This document shows positions 48,547-57,837 of a stretch of 64,000 nucleotides of DNA, piece after piece (within the stretch, counting starts at the first letter, position 1; every line of letters begins with the position of its first letter). Made by a program: the position numbers and the translations under genes. The stretch is from Streptomyces sp. NK15101 (lineage in GTDB: Bacteria > Actinomycetota > Actinomycetes > Streptomycetales > Streptomycetaceae), in assembly GCF_020400725.1 (NCBI RefSeq), contig NZ_JAINVG010000026.1:1-64000 (forward strand), given 5' to 3'. The notes under the pieces were generated by a model that saw only the letters and a program-made list of their open reading frames with translations, was not told where the DNA came from and did not search any database.

Positions 48547-49860
48547 TCAACACTCCTCCACAGGAATCCCACTGACGAGGCGATAGGCGGCCCGCGCGTC
48601 CAGGAGCAACGGGACGAGCGCGCGCTGCGACTGGCGCAGCGGCACGAACGCCCCGGCGCCCTCCTCCCGTACGTTCACGCCGTGCAGGGCGAGTTCGTCG
48701 CCGGCCTCGGCGTACTGCGCGGCGTCCAGGCGGTAGCCGCAGGGCGGGTCGGCGAGGATCTCCTCCGGCTCGGCCGGGTCGTTGTCGGCGCCGCCGAGAT
48801 AGACCGGCCCCCGGTCGGCGAAGCCCCTGTGCCGGGCGAGGGCGGTGGCCGCCGTGAGCGGCCCGCGCCGCTCGTCGAGGTAGGCGAAGGCCCCTTCCAG
48901 GGCGGCGTGCTGGGTGGCGACGCGACGCCGGTGGTTGAGGGCCGGATCGTCCTTCTCGGCCTGGTCGAGGGCGTCCACCCGGGTCTCCACGAGCAGCCCG
49001 GCGGAGTGCTTGACGCCGACCGTGTTGCGCAGGATCCGCTCCTGGCCGTCACCGGCGACCTGCTTGACCGGCTCGCCGGTGAGGGGGTCGGTCCAGATGC
49101 CGTAGATGCCGCTGCTGTAGCCGGCGAGCCCGGCGGCGGGCCGGACGTAGGACTCCGAGAGCGTCCGGGACTCGTCGTGGACGTGTGGATCGGCGTCGAG
49201 GTTGCGGGGCCAGAGGGCGAGCAGGTCCTTGTCGTAGTAGCGAGGGGTGGCGCCGTACTCGTGGAGGTCGTACACGAGGGCGGGCCTCCGGTCGCGGATG
49301 ACGGCGGCGATCGCGCGCGCCTCGGCGGTCCGCAGGGCGAGGTGATCGCGGTTGACGTCGACTCCGTCGCCGTTGCCCCGGGTGTCGGCCTCCCGGCCGT
49401 CGGGGTTGGCGGTGGGGACGACGAGGAGGGTGGTGCGGGCGAGGAAGCGCCGCGTCTCCCGGTCCTGGGCGTACGCGAGGTCGCGCACCGTGCTCAGACA
49501 GGCCTCCCGGCCCGCCGGCTCGTCGCCGTGCTGACTGCAGACGAGCAGCACGGTCGTGCCCGCGCGGCCCGCGCCGACGGTGGCGAGCCGCAGCGGGCGG
49601 CCCTGGCCGGTGGTGCCGATCTCGCGCAGCGAGACCCGGTCGCTCCCCCGGTCGACCGCCGCGAGGAACTCGCCCTCCTCGGCCTCGGACGTCCACCGGG
49701 CGCCCCGGCTCTCCTCGAAGCCGGTGCGCGGGAGGGTCTTCGCGGGCGCGCTGTCCGCCGCCTTCGCGGGGACGGTGACCAGCGGCAGGGCGAGGACGGC
49801 GGCACCCATCACGAGGGCGAACGACCGTCGGGAACTCCGGTACGCGGTCGGGGAATTCAT
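48547..49860 (-). CDS. Secreted M14-family zinc carboxypeptidase
   Basis: 437 residues. The start overlaps the stop of the upstream peptidase gene (ATGA). The N-terminus has RRSFALVMGAAVLALPLV, a signal peptide with a possible twin-arginine motif. The zinc site is HGDEP (HxxE) in VCSQHGDEPAGREACL plus the histidine of VYDLHEYGA; the catalytic glutamate is in LLVETRVDAL. It removes C-terminal residues from peptides outside the cell. It works next to an X-Pro dipeptidyl-peptidase in the same operon, which suggests joint peptide scavenging. Confidence 0.92.
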   Translation of the reverse strand: MNSPTAYRSSRRSFALVMGAAVLALPLVTVPAKAADSAPAKTLPRTGFEESRGARWTSEAEEGEFLAAVDRGSDRVSLREIGTTGQGRPLRLATVGAGRAGTTVLLVCSQHGDEPAGREACLSTVRDLAYAQDRETRRFLARTTLLVVPTANPDGREADTRGNGDGVDVNRDHLALRTAEARAIAAVIRDRRPALVYDLHEYGATPRYYDKDLLALWPRNLDADPHVHDESRTLSESYVRPAAGLAGYSSGIYGIWTDPLTGEPVKQVAGDGQERILRNTVGVKHSAGLLVETRVDALDQAEKDDPALNHRRRVATQHAALEGAFAYLDERRGPLTAATALARHRGFADRGPVYLGGADNDPAEPEEILADPPCGYRLDAAQYAEAGDELALHGVNVREEGAGAFVPLRQSQRALVPLLLDARAAYRLVSGIPVEEC

Positions 49861-51872
49861 CGGGCCGCTCCCGGGCCGGGCAGGCGCGGTCCGGTGACGG
49901 CGGCCGGCGGGGCGGTACCGCTCAGGGGCGGCGCCACCGTGGGCGCGGGCAGGGCCGGGGCCGCTCCCGTCGTCGCCCGGTCGAACGCCCCGGCGCCGCC
50001 GACGAGGGGCAGCTTCGCCCAGGTGCGGGCGAGGTCGAGGGTGAGGGTCGGGGTGGTCGACGGAGGATCGAGGAGGTCCTTGTCGGTGCCGCCGACGATC
50101 AGGGCGAGCCGGTGGCCGGCCGGGACGACGTGGTCGGTCGGGGCCAGGTCGAGGGTGAGGGTGTACGCCCTTCCGGGGGTCAGCGGGCGCCCCTGGCGCG
50201 GGTCGGCCCAGGTGCCGAGGTCGGCCCAGCCCCGGCTGACGACCGTGTGCGCGACGTCCGTCGTACGGGCCGCGGTCTCCTTGAAGCAGGCGCTGTCGCC
50301 CGGTGTGCTCGCGCCCCAGCAGGTGCGGTCGGTGAGGGTGGTGATGCCCTCGCCGGCCGCCGCGTAGTCCCGGATGGTGTCGGGGCCCAGGTCGACGAGG
50401 ACGGCGGAGAGGTGGGCGGTGGAGGTGGTGGGGGTGGCGGTGACCGTCACCTTCGAGGAGCCGGAGATCCTCAGGTCCCGGGAGAGCGGACGGGTGACGA
50501 ACCCGGCCTTCTCGGGGGTCGTGCCGTCGATCCGGGCGGCCCAGTCCAGCTCGCCCAGGCCCGGGTCGTCGGTGAAGGTCGCGGTGGAGCCGGGGGCGGC
50601 GGCCGCACGGCCGAGGACGCCCGGCCCGGAGGCGGCGCCGGGGGCGGGGCGCAGGGTGGTGGCCGTGGCGGCGCGCGACGGCCACTGCCGGTCGGTGCTC
50701 CAGACGTCCGGGGCGCGCTCGATGTCGGCGACGGGCTCGCGGTCGACGCCGTTGTCGTAGCCGAGGAGGTAGTGGTCGAACCAGCGGTGCAGGGTGCGGA
50801 CCCAGTCGGCGCGCCGGAAGTCGAAGGGGTCGACGTGGCCGGTCTGGGAGAGCCAGATCTTCCGCTCGACGCCGTGGGCGGCGAGCGCGTCCCACCACTG
50901 GCCGAAGTGACCGGCGCGGACGTTGAGGTCCTGCTGTCCGTGGACGACGAAGACGCTGGCCCTGACCTTGCCGGCGTCCTTCACGTAGTCGCGCTCGGTC
51001 CAGGCCGGGGTCCAGTCGCCGCTGTACGGCGTGCCCGCGGTGACGCGGTCCTGGACGGCGCCGCAGCGACCCTGCGCCTCGGGGCTGTTCACGTACTCGG
51101 AGAGCCAGCTCGGGTTGGCGTCGTAGAGCGGGGCTCCCTGCGAGTGGAAGTAGTCGTACCAGGAGGAGATCGCGGCGATCGGAACGATCGTTTTCAGCCC
51201 TTCGACGCCGGTGGCGGCGACGCCGTTGGCGACGGTGCCGTCCCAGCTCTTGCCGATCATGCCGACGTTTCCGGTGCTCCAGGCGGTGGCGCGGGCCGGG
51301 GTCCCGCCGGTGCGGGAGGTGTAACCGCGGGCGCGGCCGTTCAGCCAGTCGACGACGGCCTTCGCGGACTGGACGTCGGAGCGTCCGCCGACGTCGTCGC
51401 AGCCGTCGGAGCGGTTGGTGCCGGCGAGGTCGACGGCGACGAAGGCGTAGCCGCGGGGGACGAAGTAGTTGTCGTAGAAGAGCGGGAGCTGGACGGGGTT
51501 GCCGTCGGCGTCGTAGGTCTTCTTCTGGCCCTCGTTGCCGCGTCCGCAGCAGGCGTAGTACGGGCTGGCGTCCATGATGACCGGGATCTTCCGGCCGGCC
51601 GCCGCGGGTTCGCGGGGGCGCACGATGTCGACGGCGACCCGGTCGACGCGTCCGTCGCCGTCGCCGTCGAGGCCGGTGTCGACCCAGACGGACTCGCGGA
51701 CGGCGTCGGCGTACGAGTGGACGGGCCGGGACTCGCGCGGGAAGGGCGACACCGGTTCCGGCTGCGCGCCGACGGGGGTGACCAGGGTCGCGAACAGGGC
51801 GGCCGTGGCCGCGGACACGAGGGTTCCGTACGTCAGTCGGGCTCCGCGGGTTCTCCGCTTTCGCATCGGCAT
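49857..51872 (-). CDS. Secreted Xaa-Pro dipeptidyl-peptidase (CocE/NonD family)
   Basis: 671 residues with a signal peptide ending near LVTPVGAQPEP. The alpha/beta hydrolase nucleophile is in MIGKSWDGTVANG (GxSxxG). The aspartate is probably in VHGQQDLNVRAG and the histidine in LSQTGHVDPF. The C-terminal half is the beta-jelly-roll PepX domain (LTLDLAPTDHVVPAGHRLALIVGGTD). It cleaves X-Pro dipeptides from peptide N-termini. It is translationally coupled to the M14 carboxypeptidase. A start six bases downstream is possible. Confidence 0.93.
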   Translation of the reverse strand: MPMRKRRTRGARLTYGTLVSAATAALFATLVTPVGAQPEPVSPFPRESRPVHSYADAVRESVWVDTGLDGDGDGRVDRVAVDIVRPREPAAAGRKIPVIMDASPYYACCGRGNEGQKKTYDADGNPVQLPLFYDNYFVPRGYAFVAVDLAGTNRSDGCDDVGGRSDVQSAKAVVDWLNGRARGYTSRTGGTPARATAWSTGNVGMIGKSWDGTVANGVAATGVEGLKTIVPIAAISSWYDYFHSQGAPLYDANPSWLSEYVNSPEAQGRCGAVQDRVTAGTPYSGDWTPAWTERDYVKDAGKVRASVFVVHGQQDLNVRAGHFGQWWDALAAHGVERKIWLSQTGHVDPFDFRRADWVRTLHRWFDHYLLGYDNGVDREPVADIERAPDVWSTDRQWPSRAATATTLRPAPGAASGPGVLGRAAAAPGSTATFTDDPGLGELDWAARIDGTTPEKAGFVTRPLSRDLRISGSSKVTVTATPTTSTAHLSAVLVDLGPDTIRDYAAAGEGITTLTDRTCWGASTPGDSACFKETAARTTDVAHTVVSRGWADLGTWADPRQGRPLTPGRAYTLTLDLAPTDHVVPAGHRLALIVGGTDKDLLDPPSTTPTLTLDLARTWAKLPLVGGAGAFDRATTGAAPALPAPTVAPPLSGTAPPAAVTGPRLPGPGAAR

Positions 51873-52095
51873 GCGCCGGAACGTACCCCGGTCAACTCCC
51901 GGGCAAAAGAGTGCCGTAGGGAATCAGGGGGATCCGGGGTCATTCAGGTGACGGACGGGTTCGTGTCGGCCGAATGGCGATCGTGTGACGGGGGGTCCTC
52001 TGGACGTGACGGGGCGTCGGAAGGCTGAATAAGGTCCGAACTAAGGACCGACGACCACCCGCGCGTCTTACGTTTCTTATGACTTGGGAGCACCT

Positions 52096-53634
52096 GTGCA
52101 CCGCAGACTCATCGTTCCGAGCGCCCTCGCGGCCTCCCTGCTGCTGGCGATCCCGGCATCGGCGGCCTCCTTCGCCCCCGGCGCCCCGGGCATCGGCGAC
52201 TCCTACTACCCCGCCAGCGGCAACGGCGGCTACGACGTCTCCCACTACGACCTGCGCCTGAAGTACCAGCCGGCGACGGACCTCCTGGAGGGCACGGCGA
52301 CGATCCTCGCCACCGCCAAGCAGGACCTGTCCCGCTTCAACCTTGACTTCGGCCTGAAGGTCAGCGAGATCCGGGTGAACGGCCGCCCGGCGAAGTTCGC
52401 CGCCTCGGGCGACCACGAGCTGGAGGTCACCCCGGCGTCCCCGACGGCGAAGGGCGCGCCGCTCTCGGTGGTCGTCCGCTACGCGGGCAAGCCCTCCGAG
52501 TTCAAGATCGACGGCTGGTCGGCCTGGGCCCGCACCCCGGACGGCGGCGTCGCCGCGCAGGAACCGGACTCGGCCGTCTGGTGGTTCCCGTCCAACGACC
52601 ACCCGCTGGACAAGGCCACCTTCGACGTCTCGGTGCTGGTGCCGGACGGCCACCAGGCCATCAGCAACGGCGTGCTGCAGTCGCAGTCCTCGCGGCTGGG
52701 CTGGACCCGCTTCAACTGGCGCTCCAACAAGCCGCAGGCGACCTATCTGGCGACGCTCGCCGTCGGCAGGTTCGACATCACGACGGACCGGACCGCGAAC
52801 GGGCTGCCCGTCCTCAACGCGTACAGCAAGGACCTCGGCGACAACGCGGGCGCGGCGCGCGCCTCGATCGAACGCACGACCGAGGTGGCGGAGTGGCTGG
52901 AGTCGGTCTTCGGACCGTACCCCTTCAACTCCCTCGGCGGCTACGTGCCCAACGTGACCAGCGGCTTCGCCCTGGAGACGCAGACCCGTCCGTTCTACAG
53001 CCCGCGCCAGTTCGCCAACGGCGCGAACGTGTCGGTGGTCGTCCACGAGCTGGCGCACCAGTGGTACGGCGACAGCGTGTCCGTCGCCGACTGGAAGGAC
53101 ATCTGGATCAACGAGGGCTTCGCCCGCTACAGCCAGTGGCTGTGGTCGGAGAAGGAGGGCGAGGGCACGGCCCAGGAGCTGGCGGACTACGTGTACGCCG
53201 CGCGGGCGGCCGAGGACCCGTTCTGGACGGTGAAGCCCGGCGACCCGGGCGCCGAGAACCAGTTCCACGGCGCCGTCTACGACCGGGGCGCGCTGGCGCT
53301 CCAGGCCCTGCGCAACGAGATCGGCGACGAGGACTTCTTCGCGATCCTGAAGGGCTGGCCGCAGGAGCACGCGTACGGCAACGCGCACGTCGCGGACTTC
53401 GTCCGGTACGCGGAGCGCGTCTCCGGCAAGCCGCTGGCCGCGCTCTTCGACACCTGGCTGTACCAGCCGTCGAAGCCGGCCGCTCCGACCGCCGCCTCGG
53501 CCGGCCTGTCCGTCCCGACGGCGGCGCCGTCGGGACGCTCTGCCGCGAAGCCGGCGAAGCTCGCGCAGCCGAAGTCGTGGAAGAAGATCGCGGAGACGAA
53601 CACGATCCACGACGAGGGCCACACCGGGCACTGA
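52096..53634 (+). CDS. Secreted M1-family aminopeptidase
   Basis: 512 residues from a GTG with GGGAG upstream. The signal peptide runs through ALAASLLLAIPASAASF. An N-terminal beta domain (YDVSHYDLRLKYQPATDLLEG) is followed by the gluzincin site HELAHQWYGDSV and the third zinc ligand in INEGFARYSQW, as in all M1 enzymes. The substrate motif GxMEN is replaced by GFALETQTR, which keeps the glutamate. A Pro/Ala-rich C-terminal tail ends in HDEGHTGH. It trims peptides outside the cell and complements the two divergent peptidases upstream. Confidence 0.94.
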   Translation: MHRRLIVPSALAASLLLAIPASAASFAPGAPGIGDSYYPASGNGGYDVSHYDLRLKYQPATDLLEGTATILATAKQDLSRFNLDFGLKVSEIRVNGRPAKFAASGDHELEVTPASPTAKGAPLSVVVRYAGKPSEFKIDGWSAWARTPDGGVAAQEPDSAVWWFPSNDHPLDKATFDVSVLVPDGHQAISNGVLQSQSSRLGWTRFNWRSNKPQATYLATLAVGRFDITTDRTANGLPVLNAYSKDLGDNAGAARASIERTTEVAEWLESVFGPYPFNSLGGYVPNVTSGFALETQTRPFYSPRQFANGANVSVVVHELAHQWYGDSVSVADWKDIWINEGFARYSQWLWSEKEGEGTAQELADYVYAARAAEDPFWTVKPGDPGAENQFHGAVYDRGALALQALRNEIGDEDFFAILKGWPQEHAYGNAHVADFVRYAERVSGKPLAALFDTWLYQPSKPAAPTAASAGLSVPTAAPSGRSAAKPAKLAQPKSWKKIAETNTIHDEGHTGH

Positions 53635-53998
53635 TCCGGCCGCGGACCGGGCCGAAAGGTTTCACTGCGCCCCGGCCCACCCCCGCCCCGTGTGGGCGCC
53701 GTGCCCGGCGGGGCGGTGCCCCTCCGCCACCCGCCGTGTGGGCAGTCGTCCCGCAGGGCGGGACGGGTGGGCACACGGGACGGCGCCCTTCAGCGGCGCC
53801 TCCGCGTTCCGCGCCTGGACCCGCACCACCAGGGAGCCGTGCACGGGGTGCGGGTCCAGGCGCGTGAGCCTCGGGCGCCGGCAAGGGGCGCCGTTCCGTT
53901 GTGCCCACCCTCCCCGAGCTCTCGGCTCCGCTCGAGCAGGGGGGACCCCCTTGCCCCAGCGGAACGACCGCCCACAACGGGGGCGCGAAGGGTGGGCG
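53635..53998. repeat. Gene-free block of nested inverted repeats
   Basis: 364 bases between convergent genes. It holds a hairpin at about 53740-53782 (CGTCCCGC and GCGGGACG inside CCGTGTG/CACACGG), a strong 18-base-arm hairpin at 53810-53864, and at 53908-53950 a sequence like the common Streptomyces intergenic element CCCCGAGCTCTCGG...CGAGCAGGGGGG. No gene was seen. Confidence 0.6.
53810..53864. terminator. Long hairpin terminator
   Basis: Perfect 18-base arms (CGCGCCTGGACCCGCACC and its complement) with a 19-base loop, between convergent genes. Confidence 0.75.
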
Positions 53999-54883
53999 CT
54001 AGTCCCGGGTGCGGCGGGCGGCCTCGCGGGCCTTCCGGGCGAGGGGCAGATAGCGCAGCCGCTCGGGCAGGACCGGGACCACGGCCCGGACGATCCGGGC
54101 GAACCGGCGCAGGGCGCGCTCCTGCGCGTCCGTCCACTCCAGACCGATGGCCTCCCGGGCGTCCGGCGGCATCAGGCCGACGGTGAGGAAGGCGCGCAGC
54201 CTCAGGAAGGGGCGGCGGAGGAGGGGCCAGAGGAGGCGGAGGGCGAGCCGGAGCGGCAGCGGGCCCCGGTCGGGGGCGGGCAGCGGCAGATCGGTGTCGA
54301 GCAGCTCCCGTACGACGGTGGTGGCCTCGATCTCCTCGGCGAGGACCTTCCGGTAGTACGGCCAGAACGCCTCGATCGTCTGCGGCATGTCCCGGTCGTG
54401 GATGCCGAGGATCCGGCCGACCTGCAGCCACTCGGCGTACAGCTGCCGCTCCTGCGCCTCGGTCAGGGGGCGGACCAGGAGACGGAGCCCGTGCTGGTAG
54501 ACGGGGAAGCCGGTCGCGTGCACCCAGGAGTAGTAGGCCGGGGTGAGGGCGTGGTAGCGACGGCCGTGGGCGTCGGTGCCCTGGATGGTCCGGTGCAGCT
54601 CCCTCAGCCGTCGGCCTTCCCCGGCGGCCTCCTCGCCTCCGTAGATCCACAATTGGAGCGAGCGCAGGGACCGCTCCCCGCGGCCCCAGGGGTCGGTTCG
54701 GAAGACGGAGTGGTCGTCGACGCCGGCGCCGATCGCGGGGTGGGCGACCTGCAGGGTGAGGGCGGCGGGCAGCATCAGGAGCGCCCGGACGTCCCCCGCG
54801 ACGCTCCACAACACTCCGCCGACGGGCGGTGGCACGGGGTCGTGACCGGCCGGGGCGCGGTCGAGCGGCTTCACACGTTCCAT
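53999..54883 (-). CDS. MpaB-family oxygenase (DUF2236)
   Basis: 294 residues from an ATG with AGGAGAAGG upstream. The family hallmarks are present: LTLQVAHPAIGAGVDDHSVFRTDPWGR near residue 45 and HALTPAYYSWVHATGFPVYQHG near residue 115. These histidines bind heme in relatives such as the latex-clearing protein and MpaB. It probably performs an oxygenase reaction on a lipid or polymer. It is a single gene with no signal peptide. Confidence 0.88.
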   Translation of the reverse strand: MERVKPLDRAPAGHDPVPPPVGGVLWSVAGDVRALLMLPAALTLQVAHPAIGAGVDDHSVFRTDPWGRGERSLRSLQLWIYGGEEAAGEGRRLRELHRTIQGTDAHGRRYHALTPAYYSWVHATGFPVYQHGLRLLVRPLTEAQERQLYAEWLQVGRILGIHDRDMPQTIEAFWPYYRKVLAEEIEATTVVRELLDTDLPLPAPDRGPLPLRLALRLLWPLLRRPFLRLRAFLTVGLMPPDAREAIGLEWTDAQERALRRFARIVRAVVPVLPERLRYLPLARKAREAARRTRD

Positions 54884-54980
54884 GGCCTTCTCCTCACGTG
54901 TTCCAGACTGCACCCATGACGAAGGGGCCGTCACTCGGGCGCTGCGGCCCTGGTGACGACCCCTTCGGGGGAGTACGGGA

Positions 54981-55469
54981 TCAGGCGCGGTCGGCGCCGA
55001 CCGGCTCGCCGACGATGCGGGCGGCGAGGGCGTGGGCCCAGGCGTCGACGTCGGCGTTGAGCTCGCGCTCGGCGGCGGCGCGCTCCTCGGCGATCTTGGC
55101 GGCGCCGGCGGCGAGGATCGCGTCGCGCTCGGCCTGGCCCTCGGCACGGGCCGCGGCGATGGCGGCCGAGCCCTCCTCGGTGGCCTGGGAGCGGATGCGC
55201 GCGGCCTCGTGGCGGGCCTCGGCGAGCTCCGCCTCGTACTGCTCGCGGATCGCGGCGGCCTCGGAGCGCAGGTCGTCGGCGCGCTCGGTGCCGCCGTCGA
55301 TGGCGTCCTCGCGCTCGTCGAGGGTGCGCTTGATCTTCGGAAGGATGGCCTTCGCCATGATGAGGAAGGTGAGCCCGAACAACACCAGACCGAGGATGAG
55401 CTCGGCCCAGACGGGGTTGAGCGGACCGAGGTCCATCTTGAAGACAGTGGAGTTCGTCGCGAGGGTCAT
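54981..55469 (-). CDS. Orphan F0 ATP synthase subunit b-like protein
   Basis: 162 residues. One N-terminal transmembrane helix (VWAELILGLVLFGLTFLIMA) is followed by KAILPKIKRTLDEREDAIDGG and a long Ala/Glu/Arg-rich coiled coil (EAAAIREQYEAELAEARHEA), as in AtpF. No other atp gene is nearby, so it cannot be the main synthase operon copy. It may be a spare b subunit, or a coiled-coil membrane stalk reused for another job. It precedes the MpaB gene on the same strand. Confidence 0.85.
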   Translation of the reverse strand: MTLATNSTVFKMDLGPLNPVWAELILGLVLFGLTFLIMAKAILPKIKRTLDEREDAIDGGTERADDLRSEAAAIREQYEAELAEARHEAARIRSQATEEGSAAIAAARAEGQAERDAILAAGAAKIAEERAAAERELNADVDAWAHALAARIVGEPVGADRA

Positions 55470-55639
55470 GCGCGCATTCTACCTGCTCCAAAACATCCCA
55501 AATCAGACACCCGGGCGAGAGTTGGCGTGATCTTGCAGGCTCGGCAAGATTCCCGGCACCCAAAGGCTACCGGAAGGTAACCACGGCTGATTGTATGTGC
55601 GGCGCCAGTCCAACCCCCCACGTACTCACGGGAGTTCAC

Positions 55640-56629
55640 GTGTCGTTCGCCGCGCTCCGCCGCGCCCCCGGCGCCGCCCTTTCGCTCGCGCTCGCCGCCG
55701 CCACCCTGGTGACGGCCGCCCCGGGCGCGACCGCCGCCTCCGCCACGGCCGCCGAGACCCCGCGGCTGAAGGTGCTCACGTACAACACGTTCCTGTTCTC
55801 CAAGACCCTGTACCCGAACTGGGGGCAGGACCACCGGGCCAAGGCGATCCCCGCCGCCCCCTTCTTCCAGGGGCAGGACGTGGTCGTGCTCCAGGAGGCC
55901 TTCGACAACTCCTCCTCCGACGCGCTCAAGGCGAACGCCGCCGCGCAGTACCCGTACCAGACGCCGGTCATGGGCCGCTCCAAGACCGGCTGGGACGCCA
56001 CCGGCGGCGCCTACTCCTCCACCACGCCCGAGGACGGCGGGGTGACGATCCTCAGCAAGTGGCCGATCGTCCGCAAGGAGCAGTACGTCTACAAGGACGC
56101 CTGCGGCGCCGACTGGTACTCGAACAAGGGCTTCGTCTACACCGTCCTGAACGTGAACGGCAGCCTCGTCCACGTCGTCGGCACGCACGCCCAGTCCACC
56201 GACCCGGGCTGCTCCGCCGGTGAGGCGGCGCAGATGCGCAGCCGGCAGTTCAAGGCCATGGACGCCTTCCTCGACGCCAAGAACATCCCGGCGAACGAGC
56301 AGGTGGTCGTCGCCGGCGACATGAACGTCGACTCGCGCACCCCCGAGTACGGCACGATGCTCGCCGACGCGGGCCTGGTGGGGGCCGACGCGCGCACCGG
56401 CCACCCGTACTCCTTCGACACGGAGCTGAACTCGATCGCCTCCGAGCGCTACCCGGACGACCCGCGCGAGGACCTCGACTACGTCCTCTACCGGTCCGGG
56501 AACGCCCGGCCCGCCGGCTGGACCAACAACGTGGTCCTGGAGCAGAGCGCGCCGTGGACGGTCTCCAGCTGGGGCAAGCAGTACACCTACACCAACCTCT
56601 CCGACCACTACCCCGTCACCGGCTTCTGA
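55640..56629 (+). CDS. Secreted sphingomyelinase-type phosphodiesterase
   Basis: 329 residues from a GTG with GGGAG six bases upstream. A long signal peptide (ALRRAPGAALSLALAAATL) is followed by an endonuclease/exonuclease/phosphatase domain. The catalytic signs are VLTYNTFLFSK, VVLQEAFDN, VVAGDMNVDSRTPEYG, EDLDYVLY and the final NLSDHYPV (Asp-His pair). It cuts phosphodiester head groups such as sphingomyelin or phospholipids. Function could be nutrient release or virulence-like lysis. Its promoter is divergent from the atpF-like gene. Confidence 0.94.
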   Translation: MSFAALRRAPGAALSLALAAATLVTAAPGATAASATAAETPRLKVLTYNTFLFSKTLYPNWGQDHRAKAIPAAPFFQGQDVVVLQEAFDNSSSDALKANAAAQYPYQTPVMGRSKTGWDATGGAYSSTTPEDGGVTILSKWPIVRKEQYVYKDACGADWYSNKGFVYTVLNVNGSLVHVVGTHAQSTDPGCSAGEAAQMRSRQFKAMDAFLDAKNIPANEQVVVAGDMNVDSRTPEYGTMLADAGLVGADARTGHPYSFDTELNSIASERYPDDPREDLDYVLYRSGNARPAGWTNNVVLEQSAPWTVSSWGKQYTYTNLSDHYPVTGF

Positions 56630-56642
56630 CCGGAGCGGCCCC

Positions 56643-57161
56643 TCAGTAGCGGTACTGCCCGAAGAGGCTGTACAGCCAGGCACCGAGCACCGCGACGACG
56701 CAGAGCAGGACGAACCAGGAACCGGGGCTCGTGTGCCGCTCCCTGCGGGGGCGGCGGCCGGGGCGGGCGGCGCGGGCCGCCCGCCCCGGCCCCTCCTTCT
56801 TCGCCTTCTCCTCCCTCTCCCCCCGCTCCCCCGGTCTTCCGGCGCGGGACGGCCCCGGCGCGGGGTCGGCGGCCGCGGCGACATCGGCGAGCAGCCGGCG
56901 GCAGACGGTCGCGAGCTCCGCCGTCCCGGCCGTCAGGTCGACGACCACCTCCGTACGGGCCGGGGCGGTGGTCCCCCCGTCCAGGATCCGCCCGGCCCGC
57001 AGCAGGGCCCGGTCCTTCCCCCCGGTCGGGGCGAGGCTGATCCAGCGGCGCACGTGCTCGCCCCGGATCACCACACCGCCGCCCCGCTCCCGGTAGACGG
57101 TGTGCTCCCGCCACAGGACGCCGGCCAACTCGTCGGCCGTCTCCCTGAGTTGCGCGTACAT
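56643..57161 (-). CDS. Hypothetical protein with C-terminal membrane anchor
   Basis: 172 residues. A globular N-terminal part (MYAQLRETADELAGVLWREH) has an unidentified fold. A basic low-complexity linker (GERGEREEKAKKEG) and a single C-terminal helix (WFVLLCVVAVLGAWLYSLFG) follow, which makes it tail-anchored with the N-terminus inside. No family recognised; function not inferred. Confidence 0.75.
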   Translation of the reverse strand: MYAQLRETADELAGVLWREHTVYRERGGGVVIRGEHVRRWISLAPTGGKDRALLRAGRILDGGTTAPARTEVVVDLTAGTAELATVCRRLLADVAAAADPAPGPSRAGRPGERGEREEKAKKEGPGRAARAARPGRRPRRERHTSPGSWFVLLCVVAVLGAWLYSLFGQYRY

Positions 57162-57253
57162 CTCACTCCCCTGTTCCGTGCCCCCGGATCGAACAGCCGC
57201 CGACTCTAGCCCGCGCGGCCGGACGCCCCGACGACACCCCGCCCTCGCGCCCC

Positions 57254-57736
57254 TCAGGCGCCGAAGTCGTACACGGTGACCGGTATCCCCCGTGCCGTCA
57301 GCCGCTCCCGGACCAACGGCTCCACCCGGTCCCAGGTGCCGCCGGCGAGTCCGCAGCCGATCCGGGGCATGTGGACCGAGGCCCCCAGCTCGACGGCCTT
57401 GTCCGCCAGCAGGCCGAGGGCCGTGTCGATCGCCTCGTACCGCACGGGGACCCCACTGCTCCGGCCGGTGCGGATCCCCCGCTGGCCCACCAGGTTCGCC
57501 ACCCAGAGGTACGGCGAGACCTGGACGAACTGGGCCGCGCCGAGCCCGAAGTCGTTGCCCGCCCGCTCCCGGTACCAGCGACGGTAGGCCGCCTCGGGCT
57601 CCGGCCAGCGCCGGGAGACGGCGAGCACGAAGCCCTTGCCCCAGCCGCCCAGGTCGTTGCAGACGTGGGCGACGATCCGGGCGCCCTTCCCCCGGGGCGC
57701 GGTGGCGTCGCCCCGTACGTATTCGATCACGGTCAT
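57254..57736 (-). CDS. Macro-domain protein (OARD1/Poa1p-like ADP-ribose hydrolase)
   Basis: 160 residues from an ATG with GGTGA upstream. A single macro domain: YVRGDATAPRGKGARIVAHVCNDLGGWGKGF binds the ADP-ribose, and MPRIGCGLAGGTWDRVEPLV forms the other wall of the pocket. This pattern is like human OARD1 and yeast Poa1p, which remove ADP-ribose or phosphate from ADP-ribosyl groups. It may handle ADP-ribosylated proteins or nucleic acid or tRNA-splicing by-products. It is divergent from the HTH gene. Confidence 0.92.
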   Translation of the reverse strand: MTVIEYVRGDATAPRGKGARIVAHVCNDLGGWGKGFVLAVSRRWPEPEAAYRRWYRERAGNDFGLGAAQFVQVSPYLWVANLVGQRGIRTGRSSGVPVRYEAIDTALGLLADKAVELGASVHMPRIGCGLAGGTWDRVEPLVRERLTARGIPVTVYDFGA

Positions 57737-57790
57737 GGGATCACCGTAGGAGGCGGCACCGACAGCGGGGCGATCCCTCTGACGCCTGAC

Positions 57791-57835
57791 GTCAACCAGG
57801 GTTGACATGCTTCCGGATGTCAACCTACATTGACA
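57791..57835. promoter_or_regulatory. Two GTCAA-type palindromes over the HTH gene promoter
   Basis: GTCAACCAGGGTTGAC (57791-57806) and TGTCAACCTACATTGACA (57818-57835) share GTCAA half sites and overlap the -35 and -10 regions, so a bound dimer would block transcription. Confidence 0.6.
57802..57831 (+). promoter_or_regulatory. HrdB-type promoter giving a leaderless transcript
   Basis: A perfect -35 TTGACA and a -10 TACATT are 18 bases apart. The ATG of the HTH gene is six bases after the -10, so transcription should start at or next to the start codon. Confidence 0.75.
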
Positions 57836-57837
57836 GC

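Noticed and set aside
53908..53952. Transposon end
   Set aside because: The GAGCTCTCGG-type element has no paired end nearby and no target duplication; it is better described as a repeated Streptomyces intergenic hairpin.
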